Shown here piece after piece: positions 26,916 to 34,314 of a stretch of DNA of 64,000 nucleotides. Positions within the stretch are counted from its first letter, which is position 1. Each line of letters opens with the position of its first letter. The stretch spans positions 1,364,001 through 1,428,000 of the forward strand of contig NZ_BAABGX010000001.1 of assembly GCF_039541795.1 (NCBI RefSeq). The letters run 5' to 3'. The DNA is from Nibribacter koreensis (GTDB lineage Bacteria > Bacteroidota > Bacteroidia > Cytophagales > Hymenobacteraceae). Made by a program: the position numbers and the translations under genes. Below the pieces are notes generated by a model, which had not been told where the DNA came from, searched no databases, and saw only the letters and a program-made list of their open reading frames with translations.

Positions 26916-26946
26916 CAAAGCTACAACTTTGAAGTTTGGAGGTCAA
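26916..26946 (-). promoter_or_regulatory. Candidate recQ promoter very close to the start codon
   Basis: On the minus strand, TTG (26946-26944) and an exact TAnnTTTG match TAGCTTTG (26923-26916) are 20 nt apart. The start codons begin only 3-9 nt further on, which implies a leaderless or near-leaderless recQ transcript. Confidence 0.55.
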
Positions 26947-26954
26947 GCCAATTT

Positions 26955-26987
26955 GAGTCCTGAGTCGCGAGTCCCGGGTCCTGAATC
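26955..26987. repeat. Heptamer-periodic GAGTCCT tract
   Basis: GAGTCCT, GAGTCGC, GAGTCCC, GGGTCCT and GAATC follow one another with 7-nt spacing. Similar tracts lie at 29976, 31145 and 31273. Confidence 0.65.
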
Positions 26988-27393
26988 ATTTGCCCTGCCA
27001 CCGCGCCAGCGCACAAACGCATTGCAACGTCTCCACCAGCACCCGCCTGACGACCGACCTTGCGCAGGGCAGCCTTGGCTGTGTGCCCGGAGCATGGGTA
27101 GGGACCGAGTAATGGCCTATCACCTGCCAGAGGCGCAAGCCCACTATGAAACAGATAGCATTTGCCAAGTGCACAATCCGAAGAAAAGCTGTCTGAGCGG
27201 CAGCGAGTTTCTTTTCTTCTTGATTCTTTTGGTTAGGTTGAACATCAAGGAGAAAAGTGACAAACCGGGGCAGAAAGTAAATAAAGAAATGTTAGGTAAG
27301 AATGGATTGGGTGGCAGAAAGAATAAATCACATAGAGCAAGTCATCCCCCTACCCCCTTCAAAGGGGGACGAAGAAGCTCCTTTCTTCTAAAT

Positions 27394-27430
27394 CATTTTT
27401 AGCCTAAAATCTCCAAAATAGCCTAAAAAC
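27394..27430. repeat. Decayed copy of the 38-nt palindromic repeat
   Basis: ATTTTTAGCCT on the left and AGCCTAAAAAC on the right are recognisable arms, but the central GTTTTC segments are replaced. Confidence 0.5.
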
Positions 27431-27432
27431 AG

Positions 27433-27457
27433 AAAACCCGACCAAGGGCCGGGTTTT
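27433..27457 (-). terminator. Terminator of the unknown gene at 27488
   Basis: AAAACCCG and CGGGTTTT form a stem around ACCAAGGGC, about 30 nt past the stop of the minus-strand gene. The stem-loop is T-rich on both sides. Confidence 0.8.
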
Positions 27458-27487
27458 CAAGTATCATTCATTCACTCAAGTAATAAC

Positions 27488-28309
27488 TTACGCAGCAGCA
27501 GATTGTTCGTGCTCACGGTCTTCAATTACTTTCTTCAACTTCTGGATAGACTGCTTGGCGCGTTCTTCGTCCAGTTTGTTGATGTTCAAGAGCATTTTAG
27601 TTTTCTCTTGACGCGTAATCACCGGGTTGTTGAGCAAACGGATAATCTCCTCTTTCTGCTTGGCTGTAGCGTACTTCACGGCTGGGGCGTCTTCTGCCGT
27701 TTCTGGCGTAGACGCGACTGGCGCTGGGGCAGTAGCTTCAGCTTCTACCGGCACGGCTTTCATGGTCTTGGCAGGCGCGGCCGGTCTGGCTTGCTCTACT
27801 TTCGCCTCTTGCACGTTACCTTGGTAGTCCATCTCCTCGGCTGGGGTAGGCTCATAGCCAGCGGCTCTAATGATCCAAGCCAAAATGTTTCTATAAGCCT
27901 TCCCAATAGCTCTAGTCTGGGCCATGGACGCGATAGCATACTCTTGATAGTACTTGCGGCCTTGCTCTTTGTTAGAGCAGATGGCAAACCCCGCCCCTAC
28001 TACTTGCTCAGTGCGCAGGTTTAATAAGTTTACCTTGGCCAGGTACTTAATCTCGGCGCTGTCGCTCATGCTGGTCAACTCCTCTACTATAGGCAAAATG
28101 CCCAAGCGAGAACCCGCATACTGCCAGCCTTCCACGTTCACGTATTCCTTCCCTTGGATATTTTGATATAGTCTGTTCTCTTTGATGAACTTCGCTAAAT
28201 CAATCGCCAAGTGCATTGTTTCGTCAGAACGAGAGATGTCATAGCTCTCTATTTTGTTCTTCTTCACCACTTTTTCTTCGTTGGCAACCTGATTCACTTT
28301 TGTCTGCAT
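27488..28309 (-). CDS. Unknown protein with an annealing-protein-like RAIGKAYR segment
   Basis: This 273-residue protein lacks a signal peptide and membrane segments. Residues 1-165 form a conserved-looking domain with WQYAGSRLGILPIVEEL near residue 62 and YAIASMAQTRAIGKAYRN near residue 124, then AGYEPTPAEEMD near residue 148. The pattern (an early W-x-Y-A-G, a late E-x-x-x-x-Q-T-R-A-I-G-K, then P-A-E-E) is like phage recombination or annealing accessory proteins of the ERF/Rad52 type. A Pro/Ala-rich linker at 170-210 leads to a helical tail containing KYATAKQKEEIIRLL. I cannot assign a family. It has its own terminator. Confidence 0.65.
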   Translation of the reverse strand: MQTKVNQVANEEKVVKKNKIESYDISRSDETMHLAIDLAKFIKENRLYQNIQGKEYVNVEGWQYAGSRLGILPIVEELTSMSDSAEIKYLAKVNLLNLRTEQVVGAGFAICSNKEQGRKYYQEYAIASMAQTRAIGKAYRNILAWIIRAAGYEPTPAEEMDYQGNVQEAKVEQARPAAPAKTMKAVPVEAEATAPAPVASTPETAEDAPAVKYATAKQKEEIIRLLNNPVITRQEKTKMLLNINKLDEERAKQSIQKLKKVIEDREHEQSAAA

Positions 28310-28519
28310 TTTCTCTTTAGTTTCAGTTCAGAATAATAACAGACCTACCTAGGGAATAGTGCATTTTTATTTCACTTTTAATACAAATAATAGCATTGAT
28401 AATCAGGTAGTTACGAGTGTTTGCTAAATTATTTTTAGCAAACCATAAATCGCTGTTTAATAGCGAGTTACCGAAAATCATAGTCAACCTAGTCTTGTGC
28501 TAAAAGATCTAAGAATGTA
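28310..28519. other. AT-rich upstream region of the unknown gene
   Basis: This 210-nt AT-rich stretch probably carries the minus-strand promoter. I see no gene or clear repeat until the REP-like element begins at 28520. Confidence 0.4.
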
Positions 28520-28560
28520 TTCCCCCTCATCCTAACCTTCTCCCTCAGGGAGAAGGGACT
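28520..28560 (+). repeat. Left 41-nt inverted repeat of the DUF559 unit
   Basis: The element is a head TTCCCCCTCATCCTAA followed by a small hairpin CCTTCTCCC-TCA-GGGAGAAGG. The whole 41 nt is an exact reverse complement of 28998-29038, on the other side of the DUF559 gene. Confidence 0.95.
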
Positions 28561-28599
28561 TTGGGTTTACTTATGCAAGGCTGATTCGTAAGAAAGAGC

Positions 28600-28947
28600 A
28601 TGGATTCCAGGAATTTCAGAAAAGAACTGAGAAGGACTGCGACGGCGTCTGAGGTGATTCTATGGCAGGGCTTAAGGGATAGAAAACTTAAGAATAGAAA
28701 GTTTAGGAGGCAGCATGGCATTGGCCCTTATATCGTGGATTTCTATTGCCAGGAGGAAAAGCTAGTGGTTGAAGTGGATGGAAGTAGCCATGACAATATT
28801 GGCACGCTTCAAGCCGATGAAACACGTGATAGATGGTTAAGCGAGCATGGCTACACAATACTCCGCTTCTCTAATGAGGAGGTTTACAAGAATGTGGAAC
28901 GCGTGCTTTGGGCAATTGAAGATGCATTCTCTTCTGGCAATGTTTAA
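28600..28947 (+). CDS. DUF559 endonuclease-domain protein (Vsr-like PD-(D/E)XK fold)
   Basis: This 115-residue protein is a complete DUF559 domain. It has FRKELRRTATASEVILWQ near residue 6, KFRRQHGIGPYIVDFYC near residue 34, the nuclease core KLVVEVDGSSH near residue 55 with the E-x-D typical of PD-(D/E)XK active sites, and LSEHGYTILRFSNEEV near residue 80. The family is related to very-short-patch repair nucleases and restriction enzymes; its substrate is not known. The gene is enclosed by perfect 41-nt inverted repeats, which look like REP elements and suggest that gene and repeats move or spread as one unit of about 519 nt. Confidence 0.9.
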   Translation: MDSRNFRKELRRTATASEVILWQGLRDRKLKNRKFRRQHGIGPYIVDFYCQEEKLVVEVDGSSHDNIGTLQADETRDRWLSEHGYTILRFSNEEVYKNVERVLWAIEDAFSSGNV

Positions 28948-28997
28948 CCAGAACTTAAAGCTTCTTTAAGCTAATTTGTTGCAAAACAGCAAGGCGC

Positions 28998-29038
28998 AGT
29001 CCCTTCTCCCTGAGGGAGAAGGTTAGGATGAGGGGGAA
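28998..29038 (-). repeat. Right 41-nt inverted repeat of the DUF559 unit
   Basis: This is the exact reverse complement of 28520-28560. The hairpin CCTTCTCCC/GGGAGAAGG lies on the inside and the GAGGGGGAA head on the outside. No target-site duplication is evident at the outer edges. Confidence 0.95.
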
Positions 29039-29076
29039 ATGGTGATTCTAGCAAAAGCCAACCCTCTTCAAATTAT

Positions 29077-29110
29077 CCCCTCACCCTAGCCCTCTCCCAG
29101 AGGGAGAGGG
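29077..29110 (+). repeat. Third REP-like element next to the DUF559 unit
   Basis: CCCCTCACCCTAGCCCTCTC followed by CCAGAGGGAGAGGG has the same head-plus-hairpin design as the DUF559 flanking repeats. Several compensated changes (CTCTCCC/GGGAGAG) separate it from them. Confidence 0.85.
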
Positions 29111-29120
29111 AATAGAGAAA

Positions 29121-29164
29121 GCCCGTTTTTGGCCTACTTTCTGGAAAGCAGGCCAAAAACGGGC
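29121..29164. repeat. 38-nt palindromic repeat in a convergent gap
   Basis: The core at 29124-29161 pairs almost fully (one A/C position), and GCC/GGC extends it by 3 bp. It lies between the convergent DUF559 and LolD-type genes, immediately before the ATPase stop. Confidence 0.9.
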
Positions 29165-29190
29165 CGAGGCGCCTGGCAACAAAATATAGC

Positions 29191-29892
29191 TTATAAGGTC
29201 TCCTCAGAGGCTTCTTCTGGCTGGAGCAAGTAGCCGTCCTTCATGGTGAGTTTGCGGTCAGCCATGTCTGCCAGAACCGGGTTGTGGGTGACAATGACGA
29301 AGGTCTGTCCTAGTTCCTCGCGCAGCTTGAAAAAGATGTGGTGTAGCTCGTCAGCGTTCTTGGAGTCCAGGTTACCAGAAGGCTCATCGGCGAAAATCAA
29401 CTTGGGAGAGTTAATTAAGGCGCGTGCCACGGCAGTGCGTTGTTGTTCGCCTCCAGACATCTCAGATGGCTTATGGTCCAGGCGTTCGGCCAGGTTGAGC
29501 ATCTCTAACAATTCTTTAGCGCGCTGCTCTACCTCCTTCTCTGGTCTATTGGCCAGGAAACCCGGCAGGCACACATTCTCCAGTGCGGTGAACTCAGGCA
29601 ACAGGTTATGGAATTGGAAGATGAACCCGATGTTCTGGTTCCGGAAACGGGCCACCTCTTTGTTGCTCAAACCCGAGATGCGCTGGCCTTGTAAATAGAC
29701 CTCGCCGGCGTCTGGGGAGTCTAAGGTGCCTAACAAGTGCAACAGCGTACTTTTACCGGCCCCCGAGGCGCCGACAATAGACACTACTTCGGCATCGCCA
29801 ATGGTGAGGTCAATGCCTTTGAGAACGGGCAATTTGCCATATGATTTAAACAGCCCGCGGGCCTCCAATAAAACAGGTTTCTGGTCGGTCAT
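29191..29892 (-). CDS. ABC transporter ATP-binding protein, LolD/MacB-type
   Basis: The protein has 233 residues from the ATG at 29892; a TTG upstream would add only MYH. It is a complete ABC ATPase. Walker A is GASGAGKST near residue 39, the Q-loop FIFQFHNLLPEFTALENV near residue 90, the signature MSGGEQQRTAVARAL near residue 141, Walker B LIFADEPSGNLDS near residue 162 and the H-loop VIVTHNP near residue 193. FQFHNLLPEF and the overall length fit the LolD/MacB group that powers lipoprotein release or macrolide-type export. No permease gene is adjacent, so the partner is elsewhere. Confidence 0.9.
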   Translation of the reverse strand: MTDQKPVLLEARGLFKSYGKLPVLKGIDLTIGDAEVVSIVGASGAGKSTLLHLLGTLDSPDAGEVYLQGQRISGLSNKEVARFRNQNIGFIFQFHNLLPEFTALENVCLPGFLANRPEKEVEQRAKELLEMLNLAERLDHKPSEMSGGEQQRTAVARALINSPKLIFADEPSGNLDSKNADELHHIFFKLREELGQTFVIVTHNPVLADMADRKLTMKDGYLLQPEEASEETL

Positions 29893-29975
29893 GTGGTACA
29901 AAACAACGCGGAAGGGTTGGCATTTGCAAATACCGCGCTTGTGTGCAAGGAAACGGAAGAAACCCCTGTGGGGTT

Positions 29976-30007
29976 AGTCCTGAGTTCTGAGTCTTGAGTC
30001 GCGAGTC
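29976..30007. repeat. Heptamer-periodic GAGTCTT tract
   Basis: AGTCCTG, AGTTCTG, AGTCTTG and AGTCGCG follow with 7-nt period, directly before a palindromic repeat. Confidence 0.65.
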
Positions 30008-30020
30008 AGAAAACGTGTAC

Positions 30021-30058
30021 CGTTTTTGGCTTGTTTTTCAGAAATCAGGTCAAAAACG
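30021..30058. repeat. 38-nt palindromic repeat with several mismatches
   Basis: The outer arms CGTTTTTG and CAAAAACG pair; inner bases GCTTGTTTTTC and GAAATCAGGT do so only partly. It lies just downstream of the DUF6687 stop, on the minus strand. Confidence 0.82.
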
Positions 30059-30067
30059 AAGGCCGGG

Positions 30068-31126
30068 TCAGCTTTTAGAAAAGGCTTTTACCTCAGCCCA
30101 GGTCCAATACTTTTTAGGGGATATTCCGGCAAAAACCTTCTCAAAATAATCAAGGCAAGTTTGAACGAAGAGCTCCATGGGAATGGAAGAAGAGTAAATG
30201 GGTCTGTCTGTGGGATTGCTGTAGCGCTGGGCTTTGGTGAGCTTTTCTTTCTGCAATCTAAGCAAAGGGCCCGTATCAGTGACTCCGTCCGCCGACCACG
30301 TCTGTCCACCAGATTCCAATTGGGTCAATTGAGCGGCTAATGGCTTAAGATCAGGTCTTGGCAACGTGGGGCGGCTGTGCAGGTCTACCCAGGTGGTGTA
30401 CTTGCATTCCAATTCAAAGCGGTTTTGATCATAGCAGGAGATGACAATGTCATAGCCGGCGGTGGGTCCAAACAGGGCATAATAATGTACTGGGGCCGAA
30501 GTTTCTATGATAATTACTCCCAAGTCATCCCGTTTGGTAATGTGCGTAGCGGGGCTGTGGATTTGCTGATAGCCGGCAAGCACCTGTTCATATTCTGGCA
30601 ACCATACTTGCTTATAGGCTTCTGTGTTTTCCAAAACCTGTGTGAAAGCCTCCAGGAAGTAGTGAAACTTGGGAATGGAGGCCACTACTTCATTCTCCTC
30701 CAAGTCCTCGGCCCCGAAGGGTGGGTAGAAACGCGCCTTTTCCTCGGCGTTTAGCCAGCAGACCAGCTTCAAAGCTTTTTCTACAAAAGGGTTGCTCAAA
30801 TCCAGTTCCCTGAAATCCCCGATGACGGCTACCTGCCGAAGCGTTTCTTCGTGTTGCAAGGCCAGTTCTGGATAAAGCAAAGCCCAAACGCCTACCAGCG
30901 CGTCTATGTCAAAGTGGTTGGCGGTCACGTATTGGTACTTCTGCAAGTCTGGCCAGTTCTGTTTAAGCGCCTGCAAAACCATGCCGGCGCTGGTATCCTC
31001 CCTGAGGGACATGGGAGTGGGTGCCTCCCGCCAGTGAGATAAGACAAGGCTGTTGGAATGAAAGCTGTCCACGATTACGGCGGGGTGGTTTTTAACTTCA
31101 GGAAACGGAAGATACGAGAAAGGCAT
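30068..31126 (-). CDS. DUF6687 family protein
   Basis: This 352-residue soluble protein carries segments typical of DUF6687 as I remember it: a start like YLPFPEVKNHPAVIVDSFH, then LVLSHWREAPTP near residue 29, and VTANHFDIDALVGVWALL near residue 68. Its N-F-D-x-D-A pattern looks metal-binding and recalls DHH-type proteins. A later segment PVHYYALFGPTAGYDIVI near residue 218 and Arg/Pro-rich RPTLPRPDL near residue 258 are also present. No function is known for the family. It stands alone. Confidence 0.65.
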   Translation of the reverse strand: MPFSYLPFPEVKNHPAVIVDSFHSNSLVLSHWREAPTPMSLREDTSAGMVLQALKQNWPDLQKYQYVTANHFDIDALVGVWALLYPELALQHEETLRQVAVIGDFRELDLSNPFVEKALKLVCWLNAEEKARFYPPFGAEDLEENEVVASIPKFHYFLEAFTQVLENTEAYKQVWLPEYEQVLAGYQQIHSPATHITKRDDLGVIIIETSAPVHYYALFGPTAGYDIVISCYDQNRFELECKYTTWVDLHSRPTLPRPDLKPLAAQLTQLESGGQTWSADGVTDTGPLLRLQKEKLTKAQRYSNPTDRPIYSSSIPMELFVQTCLDYFEKVFAGISPKKYWTWAEVKAFSKS

Positions 31127-31144
31127 GGCGCAAAGATAGAAAAG

Positions 31145-31177
31145 GAGTCCTGAGTTCTGAATCTAGAGTTCTAAGTC
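31145..31177. repeat. Heptamer-periodic GAGTCCT tract
   Basis: GAGTCCT, GAGTTCT, GAATCTA, GAGTTCT and AAGTC are spaced at 7 nt, just upstream of the DUF6687 gene. Confidence 0.65.
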
Positions 31178-31191
31178 AAAAATGCAGACAT

Positions 31192-31229
31192 CGTTTTTGG
31201 GCTGCAATCAAGAAAACAGGCCAAAAACG
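31192..31229. repeat. Decayed copy of the 38-nt palindromic repeat, in a divergent gap
   Basis: The right arm GAAAACAGGCCAAAAACG is perfect, but the left arm reads CGTTTTTGGGCTGCAATC, so the inner stem does not form. It lies between divergent genes. Confidence 0.8.
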
Positions 31230-31272
31230 AGTGGTTACTTTACTTTCAAAACCTCGCTTTCACCACTATTCC

Positions 31273-31306
31273 AGACTCAAGACTCGCGACTCAAGACTCA
31301 GGACTC
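31273..31306. repeat. Heptamer-periodic AGACTCA tract, inverted relative to 29976
   Basis: AGACTCA, AGACTCG, CGACTCA, AGACTCA and GGACTC run with 7-nt period. It is the reverse complement of the GAGTCTT wording found at 29976-30007. Confidence 0.65.
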
Positions 31307-31316
31307 CTTTCAAGCC

Positions 31317-31348
31317 TCTTTTCAAAACGGGGCCCCGTTTTGAAAAGA
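31317..31348. promoter_or_regulatory. Perfect 32-bp palindrome over the sucC promoter
   Basis: TCTTTTCAAAACGGGG is followed directly by its reverse complement CCCCGTTTTGAAAAGA. The right half contains TTTG (31339-31342), which is 18 nt from a TTACTTTC box at 31361-31368, a plausible sucC promoter. The palindrome could be an operator or a transcript hairpin. Confidence 0.55.
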
Positions 31349-31396
31349 ACCTTGAAAGCCTTACTTTCGTGCACCTAAAAACATCAACCTAACCTC

Positions 31397-32593
31397 ATGA
31401 ATATACACGAGTACCAGGCGAAAGACATTCTGAAGCGCTACGGCGTTAGAATTCAAGAAGGCATCGTGGCGGAGACCCCTGAAGAGGCGGTAGCGGCTGC
31501 CAAGCGTTTAACCGAGGAAACCGGCACTGGCTGGCACGTAATCAAAGCCCAGATTCATGCGGGCGGTCGTGGCAAAGGCGGCGGGGTGAAACTTGCCAAA
31601 AACCTGGAGCAGGTGAAAGAAATTGCCGGCCAAATCTTGGGCATGCAGTTAATCACGCACCAAACCGGTCCAGAAGGAAAGAAAGTACACAAGGTATTGG
31701 TAGCTCAGGATGTATATTATCCTGGTGACTCTGAGCCTAAAGAATATTACGTGTCTATCTTGTTAGACCGTGCCAAAGGTCAGAACGTGATCATGGCGTC
31801 TACTGAAGGCGGTATGGACATTGAAGAAGTAGCGGAGCACACGCCAGAGAAAATCTTCAAGGAGTGGATTGACCCAGCGGTTGGTCTTCGTCCGTTCCAA
31901 GCCAACAAAATTGCCTTTGCGTTCGGTTTGCAAGGCGAGGCGTTCAAAGAATTCACCAAATTCTTGACCAGCCTTTACAATGCGTACTTAGACACAGACG
32001 CATCTATGTTTGAAATCAACCCAGTGTTGAAGACCTCAGACAACAAAATCTTAGCCGTAGACGGTAAAGTAGACTTAGACGACAACGCTCTGTTCCGTCA
32101 CAAAGACCTGGCTGACCTGCGCGACATCCTGGAGGAAGATCCTTTGGAAGTGGAGGCAAGCAAAAGCAACCTGAACTATGTAAAGCTGGACGGTAACGTT
32201 GGCTGTATGGTGAACGGTGCTGGTTTGGCCATGGCGACTATGGACATCATCAAGCTTTCTGGCGGTGAGCCGGCTAACTTCCTGGACGTAGGGGGTGGGG
32301 CCAACGCACAGACCGTAGAAGCTGGTTTCCGTTTGATCTTGCAAGATCCTAACGTGAAGGCCATCTTGATCAACATCTTCGGTGGTATTGTTCGTTGCGA
32401 CCGTGTGGCGAATGGTGTAGTTGAGGCGTACAAGAACATTGGTACCATCAACGTTCCAATCATTGTTCGTTTGCAAGGAACCAACGCAGAAGAAGGCGCT
32501 AGAATCATTGACGAGTCTGGCTTGAAAGTATTCTCTGCCGTTCTTTTGAAAGACGCTGCTTTGAAAGTGAAAGAAGTATTGGCCAACGCCTAA
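31397..32593 (+). CDS. sucC: Succinyl-CoA ligase (ADP-forming) beta subunit
   Basis: This 398-residue subunit of the TCA-cycle enzyme converts succinyl-CoA to succinate with formation of ADP/GTP-derived triphosphate, working with an alpha subunit (sucD) that is not in this window. It has the ATP-grasp start MNIHEYQAKDILKRYGV, the KAQIHAGGRGKGGGVKL loop near residue 46, FEINPVLKTSDNKILAVDGK near residue 203, and the power-helix/phosphohistidine-facing region FLDVGGGANAQTVEAGF near residue 296, followed by INIFGGIVRCDRVANG. It has its own promoter region and terminator, so it is transcribed alone. Confidence 0.97.
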   Translation: MNIHEYQAKDILKRYGVRIQEGIVAETPEEAVAAAKRLTEETGTGWHVIKAQIHAGGRGKGGGVKLAKNLEQVKEIAGQILGMQLITHQTGPEGKKVHKVLVAQDVYYPGDSEPKEYYVSILLDRAKGQNVIMASTEGGMDIEEVAEHTPEKIFKEWIDPAVGLRPFQANKIAFAFGLQGEAFKEFTKFLTSLYNAYLDTDASMFEINPVLKTSDNKILAVDGKVDLDDNALFRHKDLADLRDILEEDPLEVEASKSNLNYVKLDGNVGCMVNGAGLAMATMDIIKLSGGEPANFLDVGGGANAQTVEAGFRLILQDPNVKAILINIFGGIVRCDRVANGVVEAYKNIGTINVPIIVRLQGTNAEEGARIIDESGLKVFSAVLLKDAALKVKEVLANA

Positions 32594-32614
32594 TACTTAC
32601 TTTATACTAAACAG

Positions 32615-32647
32615 AAAAGGCTTCCTGGCAACGGGAAGCCTTTTTTT
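32615..32647 (+). terminator. Terminator of sucC
   Basis: AAAAGGCTTCC and GGAAGCCTTTT form a stem around TGGCAACG, followed by further T residues. Confidence 0.92.
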
Positions 32648-32711
32648 ATATTCCTAAAGCAACCTTGAACTGTTAACTGGCATCTATGTAGAAAACGCAA
32701 CATCTATTACT

Positions 32712-33545
32712 ATGAAAACCCTTCTCACTTTCTGCTTAGCTTCTGTCTTAACCGTTGGCTTCGCCCCTGCTCTACAAGCGCAGACGTCTCTCCCCGAAAT
32801 CAAGATCATCTCCTTTGATCGTGCTCCTCAGTTAAAGCCTGTCTACCAACACAGCACGCCAGACAACGCTTACCTTACTCGTCTTAGAACCAGCTACCAA
32901 TTAGAAAAAGTGGTGGCTGGTAAGAAATCAGACTTTGACAAGGTGAAAGCGGTTAGTAATTGGGTTAGGCAGCGTTGGGAGCACAACGGCGACAATGAAC
33001 CGCTTAAGAATGATCCCATCTCTATTCTGGAGGAAGCCGCCACGGGTAAAAAATTCAGATGCGTGGAGTATGGTATTGTGGTGAGCGGCGCCTTGAACGC
33101 CTTGGGCATACCTGCCAGAACGTTGGCCTTGAAAATGGAGCACGCAGACACCATCTCGTATGGCGCCGGGCACGTAGTCGCTGAGGCGTATTTAAAAGAC
33201 CAGAAGAAATGGGTGATGGTAGACGGTCAGTTTGACGTAATTCCTATGCTTAAAAACACGCCCTTGAACGCCGTAGAATTGCAACAGGCGCTGTCTGCCG
33301 GCGCGCCAGACTTAAAAGTGGTATCGTTCTCAGGCACCAAAGCCGCTGATTATTTCTCTTGGGTAGCGCCTTACCTCTTCTACTTTAATACCCGTCTGGA
33401 CAACCGCTATGACGTGGAGCGGGTATTAGGCAGTATCATGCTGGTGCCCAAAGGCTATAAGAACCTGACCGCCTTCCAGAAGAACCCCATCCAAAACATG
33501 GTCTACACGCACTCCTTGAAAGACTTTTACCCAGAGGTGAAATAA
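32712..33545 (+). CDS. Secreted transglutaminase-like protein
   Basis: This 277-residue protein has a signal peptide (LTFCLASVLTVGFAPALQAQ). Its transglutaminase-core fold shows the catalytic triad: Cys in KKFRCVEYGIVVSGALNALGIPAR near residue 115, His in GAGHVVAEAYL near residue 154, and Asp in WVMVDGQFDVI near residue 170. Bacterial members are often peptidases or structural scaffolds rather than cross-linking enzymes. It is probably periplasmic. The C-terminal third is beta- and helix-mixed without a recognised domain. The downstream flavodoxin gene is 60 nt away and may be co-transcribed. Confidence 0.82.
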   Translation: MKTLLTFCLASVLTVGFAPALQAQTSLPEIKIISFDRAPQLKPVYQHSTPDNAYLTRLRTSYQLEKVVAGKKSDFDKVKAVSNWVRQRWEHNGDNEPLKNDPISILEEAATGKKFRCVEYGIVVSGALNALGIPARTLALKMEHADTISYGAGHVVAEAYLKDQKKWVMVDGQFDVIPMLKNTPLNAVELQQALSAGAPDLKVVSFSGTKAADYFSWVAPYLFYFNTRLDNRYDVERVLGSIMLVPKGYKNLTAFQKNPIQNMVYTHSLKDFYPEVK

Positions 33546-33605
33546 GCAAGTCCGAAGGGAAGCTGGTTTCGTAGGTAAGATGATTGACACCAACACCTTA
33601 ACGGC

Positions 33606-34214
33606 ATGAAAGCAATTATTTTACTAGGCACCTTAAAGAAAACCGGCCTGTCTAACACGGAGGTCTTATGCGAGTTCTTCCAGAAGCACCTGGAGGCGCA
33701 GAAAATAGAATGCTCCATCATTAAACTGGTGGAGCATTCTATTTTAGCAGGCACGTACAATGACATGGGCGAAGGCGATGACTGGCCCAAGATTCTGGAG
33801 CAACTCCTGGCCGCTGACATCATTCTGCTGGCCTCTCCTATCTGGTGGAACAACCATTCCTCAGAAACTCAGCGGGTGATTGAGCGCCTTGATGAGCTGC
33901 ATGATGAGATCATGGCCGGCAAAGAATCTAAGTTGGATGGCAAGGTAGGCGGCGTGCTGGTCACTGGCGACTCTGACGGAGCCCAAACCATCATTGCCAA
34001 CGTGGGCAATTTCTTCAATGCCATTGGCCTCACGTTTCCGCCGTTTGCCTCTTTGACCGTGCTCTGGGACAAGCAGGCCAAAGACCAGAAACCTACCAAA
34101 GAAGAACTGCTGGCCAAATATGAAAAAGACTACGATTCCACGGCCCAGAAAATGGTCCAGCAATTAGTCACCTTCGCGGAAGTCAAGCCCAAAACTGATG
34201 CTAAAAATAAATAA
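33606..34214 (+). CDS. Flavodoxin-fold NAD(P)H-dependent oxidoreductase
   Basis: This 202-residue protein begins with a flavodoxin-type phosphate-binding loop, IILLGTLKKTGLSNTEVL, near residue 4. It continues with DIILLASPIWWNNHSSETQRVIERLDEL near residue 73, a strong signature of the NADPH-dependent FMN reductase/flavodoxin group, and GGVLVTGDSDGAQTII near residue 117. It should bind FMN and reduce small acceptors such as quinones. The exact substrate is not predictable. It stands between the transglutaminase gene and a convergent ohr gene. Confidence 0.85.
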   Translation: MKAIILLGTLKKTGLSNTEVLCEFFQKHLEAQKIECSIIKLVEHSILAGTYNDMGEGDDWPKILEQLLAADIILLASPIWWNNHSSETQRVIERLDELHDEIMAGKESKLDGKVGGVLVTGDSDGAQTIIANVGNFFNAIGLTFPPFASLTVLWDKQAKDQKPTKEELLAKYEKDYDSTAQKMVQQLVTFAEVKPKTDAKNK

Positions 34215-34314
34215 GCACCCTTTTAATCTGAGGATGAGAGGTACTTGAAGACCAGTAGTACATAGCTTATTTCTACATCAACTTCTAGTCGCCTTATGAT
34301 GTACCACTTAAAAA

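Larger units (their letters stand above)
26947..27487. other. Long non-coding gap upstream of recQ
   Basis: The gap contains a heptamer-periodic GAGTCCT tract (26955-26987), then a GC-rich non-coding stretch to about 27180. An AT-rich part follows, with GTTTCTTTTCTTC and AAGGAGAAAAGTGAC words in inverted arrangement. After it come CCCCCTT/AAGGGGG near 27350-27370, a decayed palindrome and a terminator. An open frame across much of it has no family resemblance and runs through these repeats, so I do not call it a gene. Confidence 0.5.

Noticed and set aside
26890..27402. 170-codon open frame in the gap upstream of recQ
   Set aside because: It runs through the heptamer tract and stem elements, overlaps the recQ promoter and has no family resemblance.
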